A DNA stretch of 64,000 nucleotides from Calothrix sp. 336/3. Lineage in GTDB: Bacteria > Cyanobacteriota > Cyanobacteriia > Cyanobacteriales > Nostocaceae. Of the stretch, positions 50,320 to 59,988 are shown one piece after another (the first letter of the stretch is position 1; every line of letters begins with the position of its first letter). Both the position numbers and the translations under genes were made by a program. The stretch is from NCBI RefSeq assembly GCF_000734895.2, contig NZ_CP011382.1, positions 5,124,700-5,188,699 of the forward strand. Reading direction: 5' to 3'. Under the pieces are notes generated by a model. It was not told the origin of the DNA. It searched no databases and saw nothing but the letters and a program-made list of their open reading frames with translations.

Positions 50320-51586
50320 CTAATCGTGGGAAAACATATTTTGTTGCCCAAATTGTAAACACAGGCAAACACAGCCAATGGACAATTAAAACAGAGGTTG
50401 CGACACCTATTGCTTGCCACTGCACACCAATAAATAAAGCGAGGGCAAAAAGACTGGTAAAAATGATATTCCAGCGAAAATCTAAGTGAGGTTTACCCAC
50501 AGCGACTAGTAGCTGGGAAGCTGCATCCGCAAAAGGACGGGGAATAGCTGACAGACAAATGAGGATTAAAATCGGAATTGCTCCTGTCCATTTTTGCCCA
50601 AAGACAATAGGAACATAAAAGGGAGCGAAAAAAGATTGCAGGAGGACAAAGGGAATAATTATGTAGGAAATTGTCCGAATACTCTGAAAATAGCGCTGTT
50701 TAAATTCCTGCCATTCTCCTTTGGCAGCGCACAGATGAGGTAAGATTACAGCATTAATGGCATTAATAATACTTAAGCTAATGCCTAAGCCAGCATTGAA
50801 ACCAAAGAAATAAACTCCTAATTCTTTAATCCCAATAAAACGCCCAATAATTAAATAATCGAGGTTGTTTCTCAGGGTTTTCAGTAATGTTACACCCAGG
50901 AGATTCTTGCCAAATTTAAAAATTTCACCCCAATGTTTGGTAGTAAAGCTAGATTTAATTCGCCAATCATGGGCATAGTAATAAATAACAATTTCTATCG
51001 GTGCAGCTAATACTGGTGGTAAGGCAAATGCCCAAACGCCTAAACCCATGACAGCGAGAATAGCAGAAAATATACTAGATATTGAGTACTGTAAACTATC
51101 TGTGAGGGCAATAACTTTAAAACGATTTTCCCTTTGAATCAGATTTTTTTGAATTCCAGTGATGGGCCAAATCAAATAGGCTCCGCCAGCAAAGATAATT
51201 GGTAAGATAATATCCTGACTTTTGTAAAACCAAGCAATGGGAAAAGCGGCAACAGCTTGAATGACAAATAAACTGGCAAAAATTACCCAATTGAGCCAAT
51301 AGGCAGAATTACAAATGGTATCTAATTCTGCTTCTTCAGTTTGAATAATTTTGGCACCTATTCCAATATTGGTAAATGTCTGGGTGACTTCTCTAACCGT
51401 AAGAATTATGGCTCCTAAACCATAGTCATAGGGTGTGAGGAAACGAGCGATAATTACTACTAAACCTAGTCGTAGTAAACGGTAGATGACCTCTGCCATT
51501 CCTAGCCAGCCAAGATTCCGAATAAACTGGCTAGAGAATTTTTTCTTAAGTTCCCGAATGATATTTTGAATTGAATTCACACTCAA
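50309..51586 (-). CDS. polysaccharide flippase, Wzx-like (MOP superfamily)
   Basis: A 425-residue membrane protein with about twelve helices. The N-terminus NLGWLGMAEVIYRLLRLGLV and the segment LTPYDYGLGAIIL match polysaccharide_synt/RfbX proteins. It moves lipid-linked repeat units across the plasma membrane. It opens the minus-strand part of an exopolysaccharide locus together with the Wzc-like gene. Confidence 0.88.
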   Translation of the reverse strand: MSVNSIQNIIRELKKKFSSQFIRNLGWLGMAEVIYRLLRLGLVVIIARFLTPYDYGLGAIILTVREVTQTFTNIGIGAKIIQTEEAELDTICNSAYWLNWVIFASLFVIQAVAAFPIAWFYKSQDIILPIIFAGGAYLIWPITGIQKNLIQRENRFKVIALTDSLQYSISSIFSAILAVMGLGVWAFALPPVLAAPIEIVIYYYAHDWRIKSSFTTKHWGEIFKFGKNLLGVTLLKTLRNNLDYLIIGRFIGIKELGVYFFGFNAGLGISLSIINAINAVILPHLCAAKGEWQEFKQRYFQSIRTISYIIIPFVLLQSFFAPFYVPIVFGQKWTGAIPILILICLSAIPRPFADAASQLLVAVGKPHLDFRWNIIFTSLFALALFIGVQWQAIGVATSVLIVHWLCLPVFTIWATKYVFPRLAKL

Positions 51587-51708
51587 TTTTGCGATTGTGG
51601 CATATACACAACTGTAAACTCGTCTCCAGATTTTTTAAAGAGCGTAGAGAAAAGAAAATCATATTTTCATCTTGGCAACTGCTAATCACGATCAGTAGTG
51701 ATTTGAGC

Positions 51709-54036
51709 TTATAATTCCAGGGTATTTGCCACCATTCCTAGAGTCATGACAGGAGAAGTTTTAAGTTCTTCTAATACCTGTTGGAAGGTGGGACGGGGTA
51801 TTTTACCCATACCTGTGACTAGGAGGACTCCATCTAAATGATGGGTCAATAAATTCGTGTCTAGGACTCCCAAAACGTTGGTTGTATCGTAGATAACTAA
51901 GTCAAAATGGGTCTGCGATCGCTCTACTAAATTTTGCATTCTCTGGGAGGAGAATAACTTTGTGGGGTTGGGCATTACTTGTCCCGCAGTCAGGATAAAT
52001 AGGTTATCATCCTCTGGCGATCGCTGTATGGCATCACTGATATCTAGCCCTTGGGATAGGACTTCTGTTAATCCACTGGTATTACCTAAACCCAGGAGTC
52101 GGTGAATTTGCGGACGACGGAAATCGGCATCCACTAGTAGTACCTTCTGACCGGCTTCGGCGGCAATTTTGGCTAAATTCAGGGCAACTGTGGTTTTTCC
52201 TTCCCCTGGAGTGGCGGAGGTAATTGCTAGGGAACGGATAGAAGCTTCACGCAGGATAGGCTGTATTCTTGTATACAGAGAGCAGAAGGCTTGGGATAAA
52301 CTATGAGGTAATTCCTGGCGTTTTCTAGGAATATAGTCGGTTATTTGTCGATGGGAAGCTTCTATTTTTCCAGAATAGCCAATTTGGGTAGGAACATTGT
52401 CCCACTGTTTTTTAAATTCCTTATCAAAGGGAATTAATCCGAGAAGGGGTAATTGGGCAGCGCGTTTTGCTTCCTCTGGATCGTGGACAACATTGCGCAA
52501 ATTTTCCAGCAAGAATGCCACCATGATTCCAGCTAGGATGCCACCAAGCGCACCAATTGCAGCGTTTCGAGGTTTATTAGGAGATACCGCCACAAAATTA
52601 CCTGAGCTATCCCGTGGTAAAGTCGGGGGCATAATTAACTCCCAGGGTACATCCTGTTGAGCAGCATCGACTCTCAATGCTTCTTGTTTTGATAAAAGCT
52701 GGTTTAAGGTGTCATTAGCAACCTGTAGCTCTCGTTGAATATTCGTGTAGTTCCGTGATATTACAGGATATTCCCTAATTTGCTTATTTAATTGTACTTG
52801 ATTTTTCTGAATATTACTGAGACTAGCTTCTAGGGTTTTAATTTGGTTGCCAGTATTTGCTAATTGTTGAGTTAACTCTCGACGGATCGAGTTTTGGTAA
52901 GTACCGAGGGATATTTGACTATTATCAGTAGTGGATTTACTGCCTAGAGTTCTTTTCGCTTCTGCATTTAACAGGGGCAACAATTTCTCTCTTTCTTCCC
53001 GCAGGTTAAGCATAATCGGGTTAGCGTCGTGGAAGCGGGTAGAATTCTTAGCTATTTTGGCATCAATTTCTCGAATATCATTAAGTATTTTTTGATACTG
53101 AGGTGATTCACTAGCTGCGGAAGCGGCGATCGCGGTACTTTGTCCCATTCCCAGTTGTTGTTGCAAAGACGCAAACAGAGAACGTGCTTCTATCAATTTT
53201 TTACTAGTTTCTTGTTGGGATGTTTTCATCTCATCCAAACGTTTCAGCAATTGTTCTCCCTGTAATTCCGGATTGAAGATACCGTAACGTTGCTGATAAA
53301 TTTGTAATTGCCCTTGGAGATTATTTACCCTTCCCCGTAACTTGGGAATCTGTTTCTCAACAAACTTAATTCCTTGGCTGAGATTGCTCTGTTGTTGCTC
53401 AATACTATAGTTACGATAAGCTTGGGAAACCCGATCCAAAACAACCTGAACTTTCTGCGGGTTCACATCCCGATAATGTACTTCCACAACCCGTGACTCA
53501 TCCTTACCCTTAGTAATTCGGGTAATATATAAAGTCCCATCCCTACCAGTGGGTAGCTTACCAGTAATATCATTACCCACCAAGCGGTCATAGTTGACTT
53601 CGGGGTACTTATTGCTCAACTCCTGCACTACAGGTTCAATCAATTTGGGACTTTTCAGCACTTCTAACAATGCTTGATAGTCCATGGATGTACTATTTTG
53701 TCTAGTGATTTCATTAACGTTCTGTCTCAGGGTTTCTGACAGCAACACCAACAACTCACTATCAGAAGTTTTCAGTGGTTCTACAAGTAACTGGAACTTG
53801 CCTTCATACTTCTGGGTACGTGTTATTGTCCAGACACTGGTAGCCATTGTCACAACAACTGCGATGCTCGTAATCAGACCCAAACGTCGTCGCAAAATTG
53901 GTAAAATTTGACCAAAACCCTTACTTTCCAATTCACTTTCTGGTCTGCGTAAAAACCAGTAGGTTTCCTTTGCCAGTAAATTGGGATTTTTCAGGTGCTG
54001 CAATTCTTGTTCCTTTATTTGCATCTGCTTTCCCAC
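51709..54036 (-). CDS. Wzc-like polysaccharide co-polymerase / BY-kinase
   Basis: A 775-residue protein. The Wzz domain lies between two membrane helices (LGLITSIAVVVTMATSVW near 55 and AAIGALGGILAGIMVAF near 490) with a coiled-coil loop. The C-terminal bacterial tyrosine kinase domain has Walker A TPGEGKTTVALNL, Walker A' VLLVDADFRRP and Walker B FDLVIYDT. It ends VANTLEL without a Tyr-rich tail. The family controls chain length and export of polysaccharide. Start GTG 54036 or ATG 54024. Confidence 0.92.
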   Translation of the reverse strand: MGKQMQIKEQELQHLKNPNLLAKETYWFLRRPESELESKGFGQILPILRRRLGLITSIAVVVTMATSVWTITRTQKYEGKFQLLVEPLKTSDSELLVLLSETLRQNVNEITRQNSTSMDYQALLEVLKSPKLIEPVVQELSNKYPEVNYDRLVGNDITGKLPTGRDGTLYITRITKGKDESRVVEVHYRDVNPQKVQVVLDRVSQAYRNYSIEQQQSNLSQGIKFVEKQIPKLRGRVNNLQGQLQIYQQRYGIFNPELQGEQLLKRLDEMKTSQQETSKKLIEARSLFASLQQQLGMGQSTAIAASAASESPQYQKILNDIREIDAKIAKNSTRFHDANPIMLNLREEREKLLPLLNAEAKRTLGSKSTTDNSQISLGTYQNSIRRELTQQLANTGNQIKTLEASLSNIQKNQVQLNKQIREYPVISRNYTNIQRELQVANDTLNQLLSKQEALRVDAAQQDVPWELIMPPTLPRDSSGNFVAVSPNKPRNAAIGALGGILAGIMVAFLLENLRNVVHDPEEAKRAAQLPLLGLIPFDKEFKKQWDNVPTQIGYSGKIEASHRQITDYIPRKRQELPHSLSQAFCSLYTRIQPILREASIRSLAITSATPGEGKTTVALNLAKIAAEAGQKVLLVDADFRRPQIHRLLGLGNTSGLTEVLSQGLDISDAIQRSPEDDNLFILTAGQVMPNPTKLFSSQRMQNLVERSQTHFDLVIYDTTNVLGVLDTNLLTHHLDGVLLVTGMGKIPRPTFQQVLEELKTSPVMTLGMVANTLEL

Positions 54037-55010
54037 TGATAATTATTGTATATACAGACTTGAATAAAACTTCTTGATATTTTCCAGAATGGTCGTTTAC
54101 CACGTCTAACTAAACAGCTAATAACCTCATTATCAAAACCAGTATATATATACCACTTTAGGTATCCTGTGGTAGAAATTTCTGAGTTCTTGGCAATTAA
54201 CTTAACTTGAGTCGAGAGGTTAACAATTGCTTAGGAGACATCATACCAGAATTCTGACAATTTCAAATATCCTCTAACATATATCTTGCTATCCGTAATT
54301 ATCTCTGCTTAATGAAAAAATTCTCTAAAAGTTTATCAGATAAATCAGAGAGATGAAGATTAGGTAAAGTCGGAGAAAAATAGGAAAGTTTGGCAGATAG
54401 ATTCGACATCAGAAGCTAGCATAGCAGTCAAAAAGCTATATTGAGTTTTTGAGGTTTGCACAAAATTTTGATAAACCTCTTGACACAGCACAAAAATAGC
54501 TAGTTAATAACAAAATAATTACCAGATATAATTCCTTAGGCACAGACCGGATAAATGATACAGACAAAATGACGCACTGGAATTTTATCTAGGAATAATG
54601 AGGGTTACAGGAGTTGCAAAATGTTAGAAAGTTATCTTGACAAGGGACGGAAAACTATTCACTTTCTCAGAATTTTACGAATGGTTTTTCCATATGAAGT
54701 TCAAACATGAGATTTATCGTTATCCCAAGTTGATTTATTGATATCACGGAAGTAAAAATAGTAGTTTTTGTGTTCAAGATTACATTAACTCAGGTGGAGT
54801 TAATGGCGGGTTAACTATTTAATTACTTCTATATCAAGACTGTGGACTTTATCTGACTGAGAATTCATATCTTAGAGTTTTGTCAGTTAGATTACTCAAA
54901 ATCTTCATTGACTACTGACAACAGAATAGATACAGAAGGTGGCAATAGATTATGATGATTAGCTTCAAACAAAATCTATTGTATGCAAATGAACACAAAA
55001 TTGATAAATA
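54037..55010. other. long divergent spacer in the polysaccharide locus
   Basis: A 974-bp, AT-rich spacer between the Wzc-like gene (minus) and the O-antigen ligase gene (plus). I find no frame above noise and no tRNA. Promoters for both halves of the locus must be here. It is the longest gene-free stretch of the window. Confidence 0.6.
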
Positions 55011-56315
55011 ATGTCAAGTTTACTGAAAATTGCTGAGAAGATATTTGTTGTCCTCACCTTATTTTTATCAACTACAGCACTAATACCTGTTTTAGTAGAA
55101 AAAGAGGATGTAGGTATAACTTCTGACCCCTATAGTCCCATATTATTTATGGGTGTATACCTGATTACAGGAATTTTGGTTTGGAAAAGACAGCAAACTT
55201 TTATATTCTTTGCTCAGAAAAATATTTGGATTTGGTTACTAGTAGGAGTTGCTTTAGCATCAATATTTTGGACAGTTGCTCCAGATATTACCCCTCGTAG
55301 AAGTTTTTTGTTGCTAGGAACAACGGTTTTTGGGGTTTATTTAGCAATGCGTTATAGCTTACGAGAGCAATTAGAATTACTAGGGTGGGCATTTAGTTTA
55401 ATCATTATTCTCAGTTTTATTTTTGCGATCGCCCTACCTAAATACGGTGTCATGACTTTCCAAGAAGATGGCATTCACGGTGGTGCTTGGCGTGGTATTA
55501 TGTCCCACAAAAATATTCTGGGAAGAACGATGGTACTCAGTAGTTTAGTATTTTTCTTCCTTGCTATCAGTAAATTAGTTTCTCATCCTAAACATCGCTG
55601 GTTCGCTTGGGGAGGTTATATCCTTTCACTTTTGTTAATTCTTCTTTCCACCTCCAAGTCTGCTCTGATTATTAGTATTTGTACTACATTAACTATTCCT
55701 CTATATCGTACCTGGAGAAGTAAGTACACCCGACTTATTCCTACAGCTATTCTGGCGATTTTAGTCATGGGTAGTGGTGCCATTTTACTCCTAGATAATT
55801 TACCAATTGTAGCCAGTGCCATTGGCAAAGATTTAACACTCACAGGGCGTACAGATATTTGGAATTTAATGTTAGATTTAATTCAACAACGTCCTCTCTT
55901 TGGTTATGGATTTAATGCATTTTGGCGCGACTGGGATAGTGAGGTGACTGCCTATTTATGGCGGAATCTAGAGTGGGAATGTCCTTATGGACATAATGGC
56001 TTTATGGATTTACTCGCAGAATTAGGTATTAGTGGTTTAGGATTATTTATTATCAGTTATATTAATACTTATATTCGCAGTATTAGATATCTATGCTTAA
56101 CTAAATATAGCGAAAGTATTTTCCCTCTGATCTATCTGACTTTTTTATTAATTTATAATATTACTGAAAGTACTCTGGTGACAACAAATAGTATTTTTTG
56201 GATTCTTTATGTCTCAATGATTTTCTCTGTTGCCTTTGAATATGAGCAAGCAAAGAACTTCCAACTTGTAGGAGAAAATCTGACAATCATGGATATGGAG
56301 AATTCTCAACCATAA
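55011..56315 (+). CDS. O-antigen ligase / polymerase family protein
   Basis: A 434-residue protein with about eleven membrane helices. The large periplasmic loop with RTDIWNLMLDLIQQRPLFG and WECPYGHNGFMDLLAELGI, including the conserved His, identifies the Wzy_C/O-antigen ligase family. It joins or polymerises lipid-linked repeat units. It is the first gene of a plus-strand operon with glycosyltransferases and GH5. Confidence 0.88.
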   Translation: MSSLLKIAEKIFVVLTLFLSTTALIPVLVEKEDVGITSDPYSPILFMGVYLITGILVWKRQQTFIFFAQKNIWIWLLVGVALASIFWTVAPDITPRRSFLLLGTTVFGVYLAMRYSLREQLELLGWAFSLIIILSFIFAIALPKYGVMTFQEDGIHGGAWRGIMSHKNILGRTMVLSSLVFFFLAISKLVSHPKHRWFAWGGYILSLLLILLSTSKSALIISICTTLTIPLYRTWRSKYTRLIPTAILAILVMGSGAILLLDNLPIVASAIGKDLTLTGRTDIWNLMLDLIQQRPLFGYGFNAFWRDWDSEVTAYLWRNLEWECPYGHNGFMDLLAELGISGLGLFIISYINTYIRSIRYLCLTKYSESIFPLIYLTFLLIYNITESTLVTTNSIFWILYVSMIFSVAFEYEQAKNFQLVGENLTIMDMENSQP

Positions 56316-56379
56316 ATTTTGAGCGGTTTTTTCATTAAAAAAATGATTGAAGATATCGCTGTTTAACTTACTAATAATT

Positions 56380-57567
56380 ATGAAAATAACTGTAATTTGT
56401 CACGACGTTCCCTATCCTGCTATCCATGGAGGTAGAGTGGATATGTGGCACCGTATCAAAGCTTTAGCCAAACTAGATGTAGAAATACAATTAATTTGTT
56501 GGCATAAAGAAGCTTTACTAGCAAAAGATATACAGGTAATTAATGAATATGTTGATAGCTTTCATCATATTCAATATGAATCAGGAGTTTTTGCTTTATT
56601 ATTCAAGTTCTGGAGTCTACGCAAATTTCCTCTAGAAATAGCCTCGCGAATTATTTCTGGAAAGAAGCTAGAATATCTTATTTCTCAAGTTGAAAAATTT
56701 CAGCCAGACATTATCTGGTTAGATGGAATTCATGGTGGAGAATTAGCTAAAACTTTAGCTCAAAAACTCAATATACCTTTAGTGACGCGATGTCATAATA
56801 TTGAGCATATTTATAATCAAAAATTATATGCATCAGCAACTGGTATGGGTAAGCTGAAAAAATATTTATCAACTTTACATTTAGAAGAATATGAAAAGAA
56901 TATCCTGCGAATAAGTCACCAATTTTATGATATATCAAATGATGATTTACAATTTTGGCAACAACAAGGATTCCATAATGGAAATTACTTGCCACCCATC
57001 CTTGATGTGAGTTCTGAAAATGATGTTGCAGATATTAATAATTCTCTGATTCCATCTGAATATGACATCATTTTTATGGGTAATCTCTACACCCATAATA
57101 ACGTTGCTGGGGTATCTTGGTTTTTAAGCGAAGTCTTGCCAATCGTCAGAAAAACGCTACCTGATATCAAAGTTTTAATTGCTGGCTCTAAACCTACCGC
57201 TACAATTTTAGAAATCTGTAATCAAGTCAAAGTCAGTTTAAAAATTAACCCAATTTCAACTACCGAAATCTACAATTCAGGAAACATATTTATCAATCCA
57301 GTTTTAACAGGTAGTGGAGTTAGTATTAAATCTATCGAAATGTTGAGCTATGGAAAGCCAATTATTTCTACCAATCAAGGGATTGCGGGATTACCAACAG
57401 AACTCAAGCAATATTTTACAGTTGCTAATAATGCCATTGATTTTGCTGACAAAATCTTGTATCACTACAATAATTTATCTGTTCAAAAACTCAATATAGA
57501 ACCCAAAGTGATATCTGAATATTTGGGAATTGAAGTCATTAAAAAACTTTTATCTAATTTGCCATGA
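56380..57567 (+). CDS. GT-B family glycosyltransferase
   Basis: About 395 residues from ATG 56380 (MKITVICHDVPYPAIHGG). N-terminal Rossmann domain with an early Gly-rich turn; linker RCHNIEH; C-terminal donor domain with IIFMGNLYTHNN and the signature GSGVSIKSIEMLSYGKPII. A TTG 33 nt upstream is less likely. It overlaps the next gene by 4 bp (ATGA). The sugar is unknown. Confidence 0.85.
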   Translation: MKITVICHDVPYPAIHGGRVDMWHRIKALAKLDVEIQLICWHKEALLAKDIQVINEYVDSFHHIQYESGVFALLFKFWSLRKFPLEIASRIISGKKLEYLISQVEKFQPDIIWLDGIHGGELAKTLAQKLNIPLVTRCHNIEHIYNQKLYASATGMGKLKKYLSTLHLEEYEKNILRISHQFYDISNDDLQFWQQQGFHNGNYLPPILDVSSENDVADINNSLIPSEYDIIFMGNLYTHNNVAGVSWFLSEVLPIVRKTLPDIKVLIAGSKPTATILEICNQVKVSLKINPISTTEIYNSGNIFINPVLTGSGVSIKSIEMLSYGKPIISTNQGIAGLPTELKQYFTVANNAIDFADKILYHYNNLSVQKLNIEPKVISEYLGIEVIKKLLSNLP

Positions 57568-58715
57568 AAATTCTGTACTTAACAACTGTTTTACCCAGTG
57601 GCAAAACAACAGGTGGAGAGATTGCTTCTCAAACATTTATCGATGCATTAATAGAATTAGGACATGATGTTTTAGTTCTGGGATATCAGCGCATAGGAGA
57701 TAGAAAGCATCCCAAAGATAACGAAATAATTGTTGGCGATCGCCACATCGAAACTTCCACATCTAAGTATTATCCAATTCTATGGATGGGAGTCAGTTTT
57801 CTGCGTCATCTTCCCTACTCCGCAGCTAAATATTATTCCCAAAAATATCTGCAAAAAATTCATCAACTAACACACCAGCAAGCATTCGATATAATTATTA
57901 TCGATCACGCTCAATTATCATGGGTAATTCCCCATATAAATCACCAACAACAGATAATTCTAGTTGCTCATAATATCGAGCATGAGGTATATCAAAAACA
58001 ATTATTAAAATCTCAAAATATTCTGAAAAGATTCATTATAGAAAGAGAATCAAACCTCATCCAGAAAATAGAAAATAAATTAGCTACAATAGCAAAAAAA
58101 GTATGGACTATTAATCAGCATGATTATGATTACTTTCAGAAAATAAATTCTGATACTCAACAGTTTCATCTTCCTTTAAAATTAATCTCTACCTCAGATA
58201 AAAGCACTAAAACTAATTACGATATTGCCATAATTGGAACTTGGACATGGCAAGCAAATCATCTAGGTTTAGAATGGTTTTTTCAGTCAGTTTATCCTCT
58301 TATTCCGGAACATTTTACTATTCATGTTGCTGGTAAAGGTGCAAATTGGCTAATCAATAAATATCCTAATGTTAATTACCATGGCTTTGTAGAAAATTCT
58401 CAACTCTTCATGCTACAAGCAAAAGTTATTGCTATTCCTTCCGTCAGTGGTACCGGTATACAGATTAAGACATTAGACGCGATCGCCACAGCTAAACCCA
58501 TTGTCGCAACCTCCCTTGCTTTAAGAGGAATTGTTGATTATCCATCTAGTGTTCAATCAGTAGAAACACCAGAAGAATTTGCTGCCAAATTATGTCATCT
58601 TTTAGCTTATAACTCAGATACTTTAGATGATTTATTCACAGAAAGTCATCAATGGGTAGAAAAACGCCAAAAATCTTTTCTTGGTGCTGTGCAATCCTCT
58701 GTTGAAATCATTTAA
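57564..58715 (+). CDS. GT-B family glycosyltransferase
   Basis: 383 residues with MKILYLTTVLPSGKTTGGE, a linker with VAHNIEHEVYQ and the donor motif GTGIQIKTLDAIATAKPIV. It shares these segments with the upstream protein, so the two look like tandem paralogues. The 4-bp overlap indicates coupled translation. Confidence 0.87.
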   Translation: MKILYLTTVLPSGKTTGGEIASQTFIDALIELGHDVLVLGYQRIGDRKHPKDNEIIVGDRHIETSTSKYYPILWMGVSFLRHLPYSAAKYYSQKYLQKIHQLTHQQAFDIIIIDHAQLSWVIPHINHQQQIILVAHNIEHEVYQKQLLKSQNILKRFIIERESNLIQKIENKLATIAKKVWTINQHDYDYFQKINSDTQQFHLPLKLISTSDKSTKTNYDIAIIGTWTWQANHLGLEWFFQSVYPLIPEHFTIHVAGKGANWLINKYPNVNYHGFVENSQLFMLQAKVIAIPSVSGTGIQIKTLDAIATAKPIVATSLALRGIVDYPSSVQSVETPEEFAAKLCHLLAYNSDTLDDLFTESHQWVEKRQKSFLGAVQSSVEII

Positions 58716-58730
58716 TTGGTTGTGTAGGAA

Positions 58731-59978
58731 ATGAGAAAAATAAAATATCGCTTCCAAGATATCTATGCAAGATTTTTGTTGACTATCAATTTCTGTCAAC
58801 ATATTTATCAAAAAACAAAAAAATATCTTTTTTATGTCTTGATTTTAGTAACTATAATTTTGCTATCTTCTCAAGATTCTATTGTTGCTAATAATTTATT
58901 TTCTCGAAAACATACTAATGATAATAATATTTATCCTCCATTCGTAACCTATAAAAATCAAATTATTGATAATAAAAAACATCCAATAATTTTACGTGGT
59001 ATTAACTGGTTTGGCATGGAAATTAATACCCATGTTCCCCATGGTTTATGGGTGAGAGACTATAAAGAAATGTTGGCACAAATTAAAAGCTTAGGATATA
59101 ACTTCATTCGCTTGCCATATTCTCTCGAAGGAATACGCTCCCAAAACATCAGTGGTGTAGATTTTACAATTGGTGCAAACAAAGAATTAAAAAATAAAAC
59201 ACCCTTGGAAGTAATGGATTTAATTATTCAAGAAGCACAACGCCAAGGGATATTTATTTTACTCGACAGTCATTGTTTAAAGGATAGTCATATTGGAGAA
59301 TTATGGTATGGAGATGGCTTTACAGAAAAAGATTGGATTGATACTTGGGTAATGTTAGCCAAGCGTTATCGCAAGTATAAGAATGTCATTGGTGCTGACT
59401 TGAAAAATGAACCCCATGGTAGTGCTAGTTGGGGAACAAACGAGAAAAAAACGGATTGGAGATTAGCTGCTCAACGTGCTGGCAATCAAATTCTTCACGT
59501 CAATCCTCACTGGTTAATAGTAGTAGAAGGTGTCGAAAAAAACGTCCCCAATCAAAAACAGTTTGGTTATTTATGGGGTGCTAATTTAGAAGGTGTGCGT
59601 CAATATCCAGTAAATTTAAATAGAAAAAATCAGCTAGTTTATTCTCCCCACGAATATGGTTTATCAGAATATGCTTGGTTCTCAGATACAAACTTTCCTA
59701 AAAATTTATCTCAACGCTGGGAAGTCGCTTTTAACTATATTTCGACTCAAAAAATTGCTCCTATCCTAATTGGAGAGTTTGGTGGCTACTATGTTGATAA
59801 TCTTACAAAAGAAGGAGTGTGGCAACAAAAAATTGTCAATTTTATCGCGCAGAAAAAACTAAGTTTTGCCTATTGGAGCTGGAACCCTAATAGTAAAGGT
59901 ACTGGTGGAATTTTACAAGATGATTGGCGCAATATTAATCTCCCCAAACAGCAGCTATTAAATAAAATCTTGAAATAA
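58731..59978 (+). CDS. GH5 family glycanase with N-terminal membrane anchor
   Basis: A 415-residue protein. A hydrophobic stretch at about 30-52 (YLFYVLILVTIILL) after a basic start acts as signal anchor. The GH5 barrel has RGINWFGMEINTH, FIRLPYSLEGIR, the acid/base Glu227 in DLKNEPHG, the His-Tyr loop YSPHEYG, and the nucleophile Glu349 in IGEFGG. GH5 enzymes cleave beta-1,4 glucans, mannans and related chains. Inside a polysaccharide operon it may trim or release the nascent polymer. Confidence 0.9.
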   Translation: MRKIKYRFQDIYARFLLTINFCQHIYQKTKKYLFYVLILVTIILLSSQDSIVANNLFSRKHTNDNNIYPPFVTYKNQIIDNKKHPIILRGINWFGMEINTHVPHGLWVRDYKEMLAQIKSLGYNFIRLPYSLEGIRSQNISGVDFTIGANKELKNKTPLEVMDLIIQEAQRQGIFILLDSHCLKDSHIGELWYGDGFTEKDWIDTWVMLAKRYRKYKNVIGADLKNEPHGSASWGTNEKKTDWRLAAQRAGNQILHVNPHWLIVVEGVEKNVPNQKQFGYLWGANLEGVRQYPVNLNRKNQLVYSPHEYGLSEYAWFSDTNFPKNLSQRWEVAFNYISTQKIAPILIGEFGGYYVDNLTKEGVWQQKIVNFIAQKKLSFAYWSWNPNSKGTGGILQDDWRNINLPKQQLLNKILK

Positions 59979-59988
59979 TTCAAAATAT

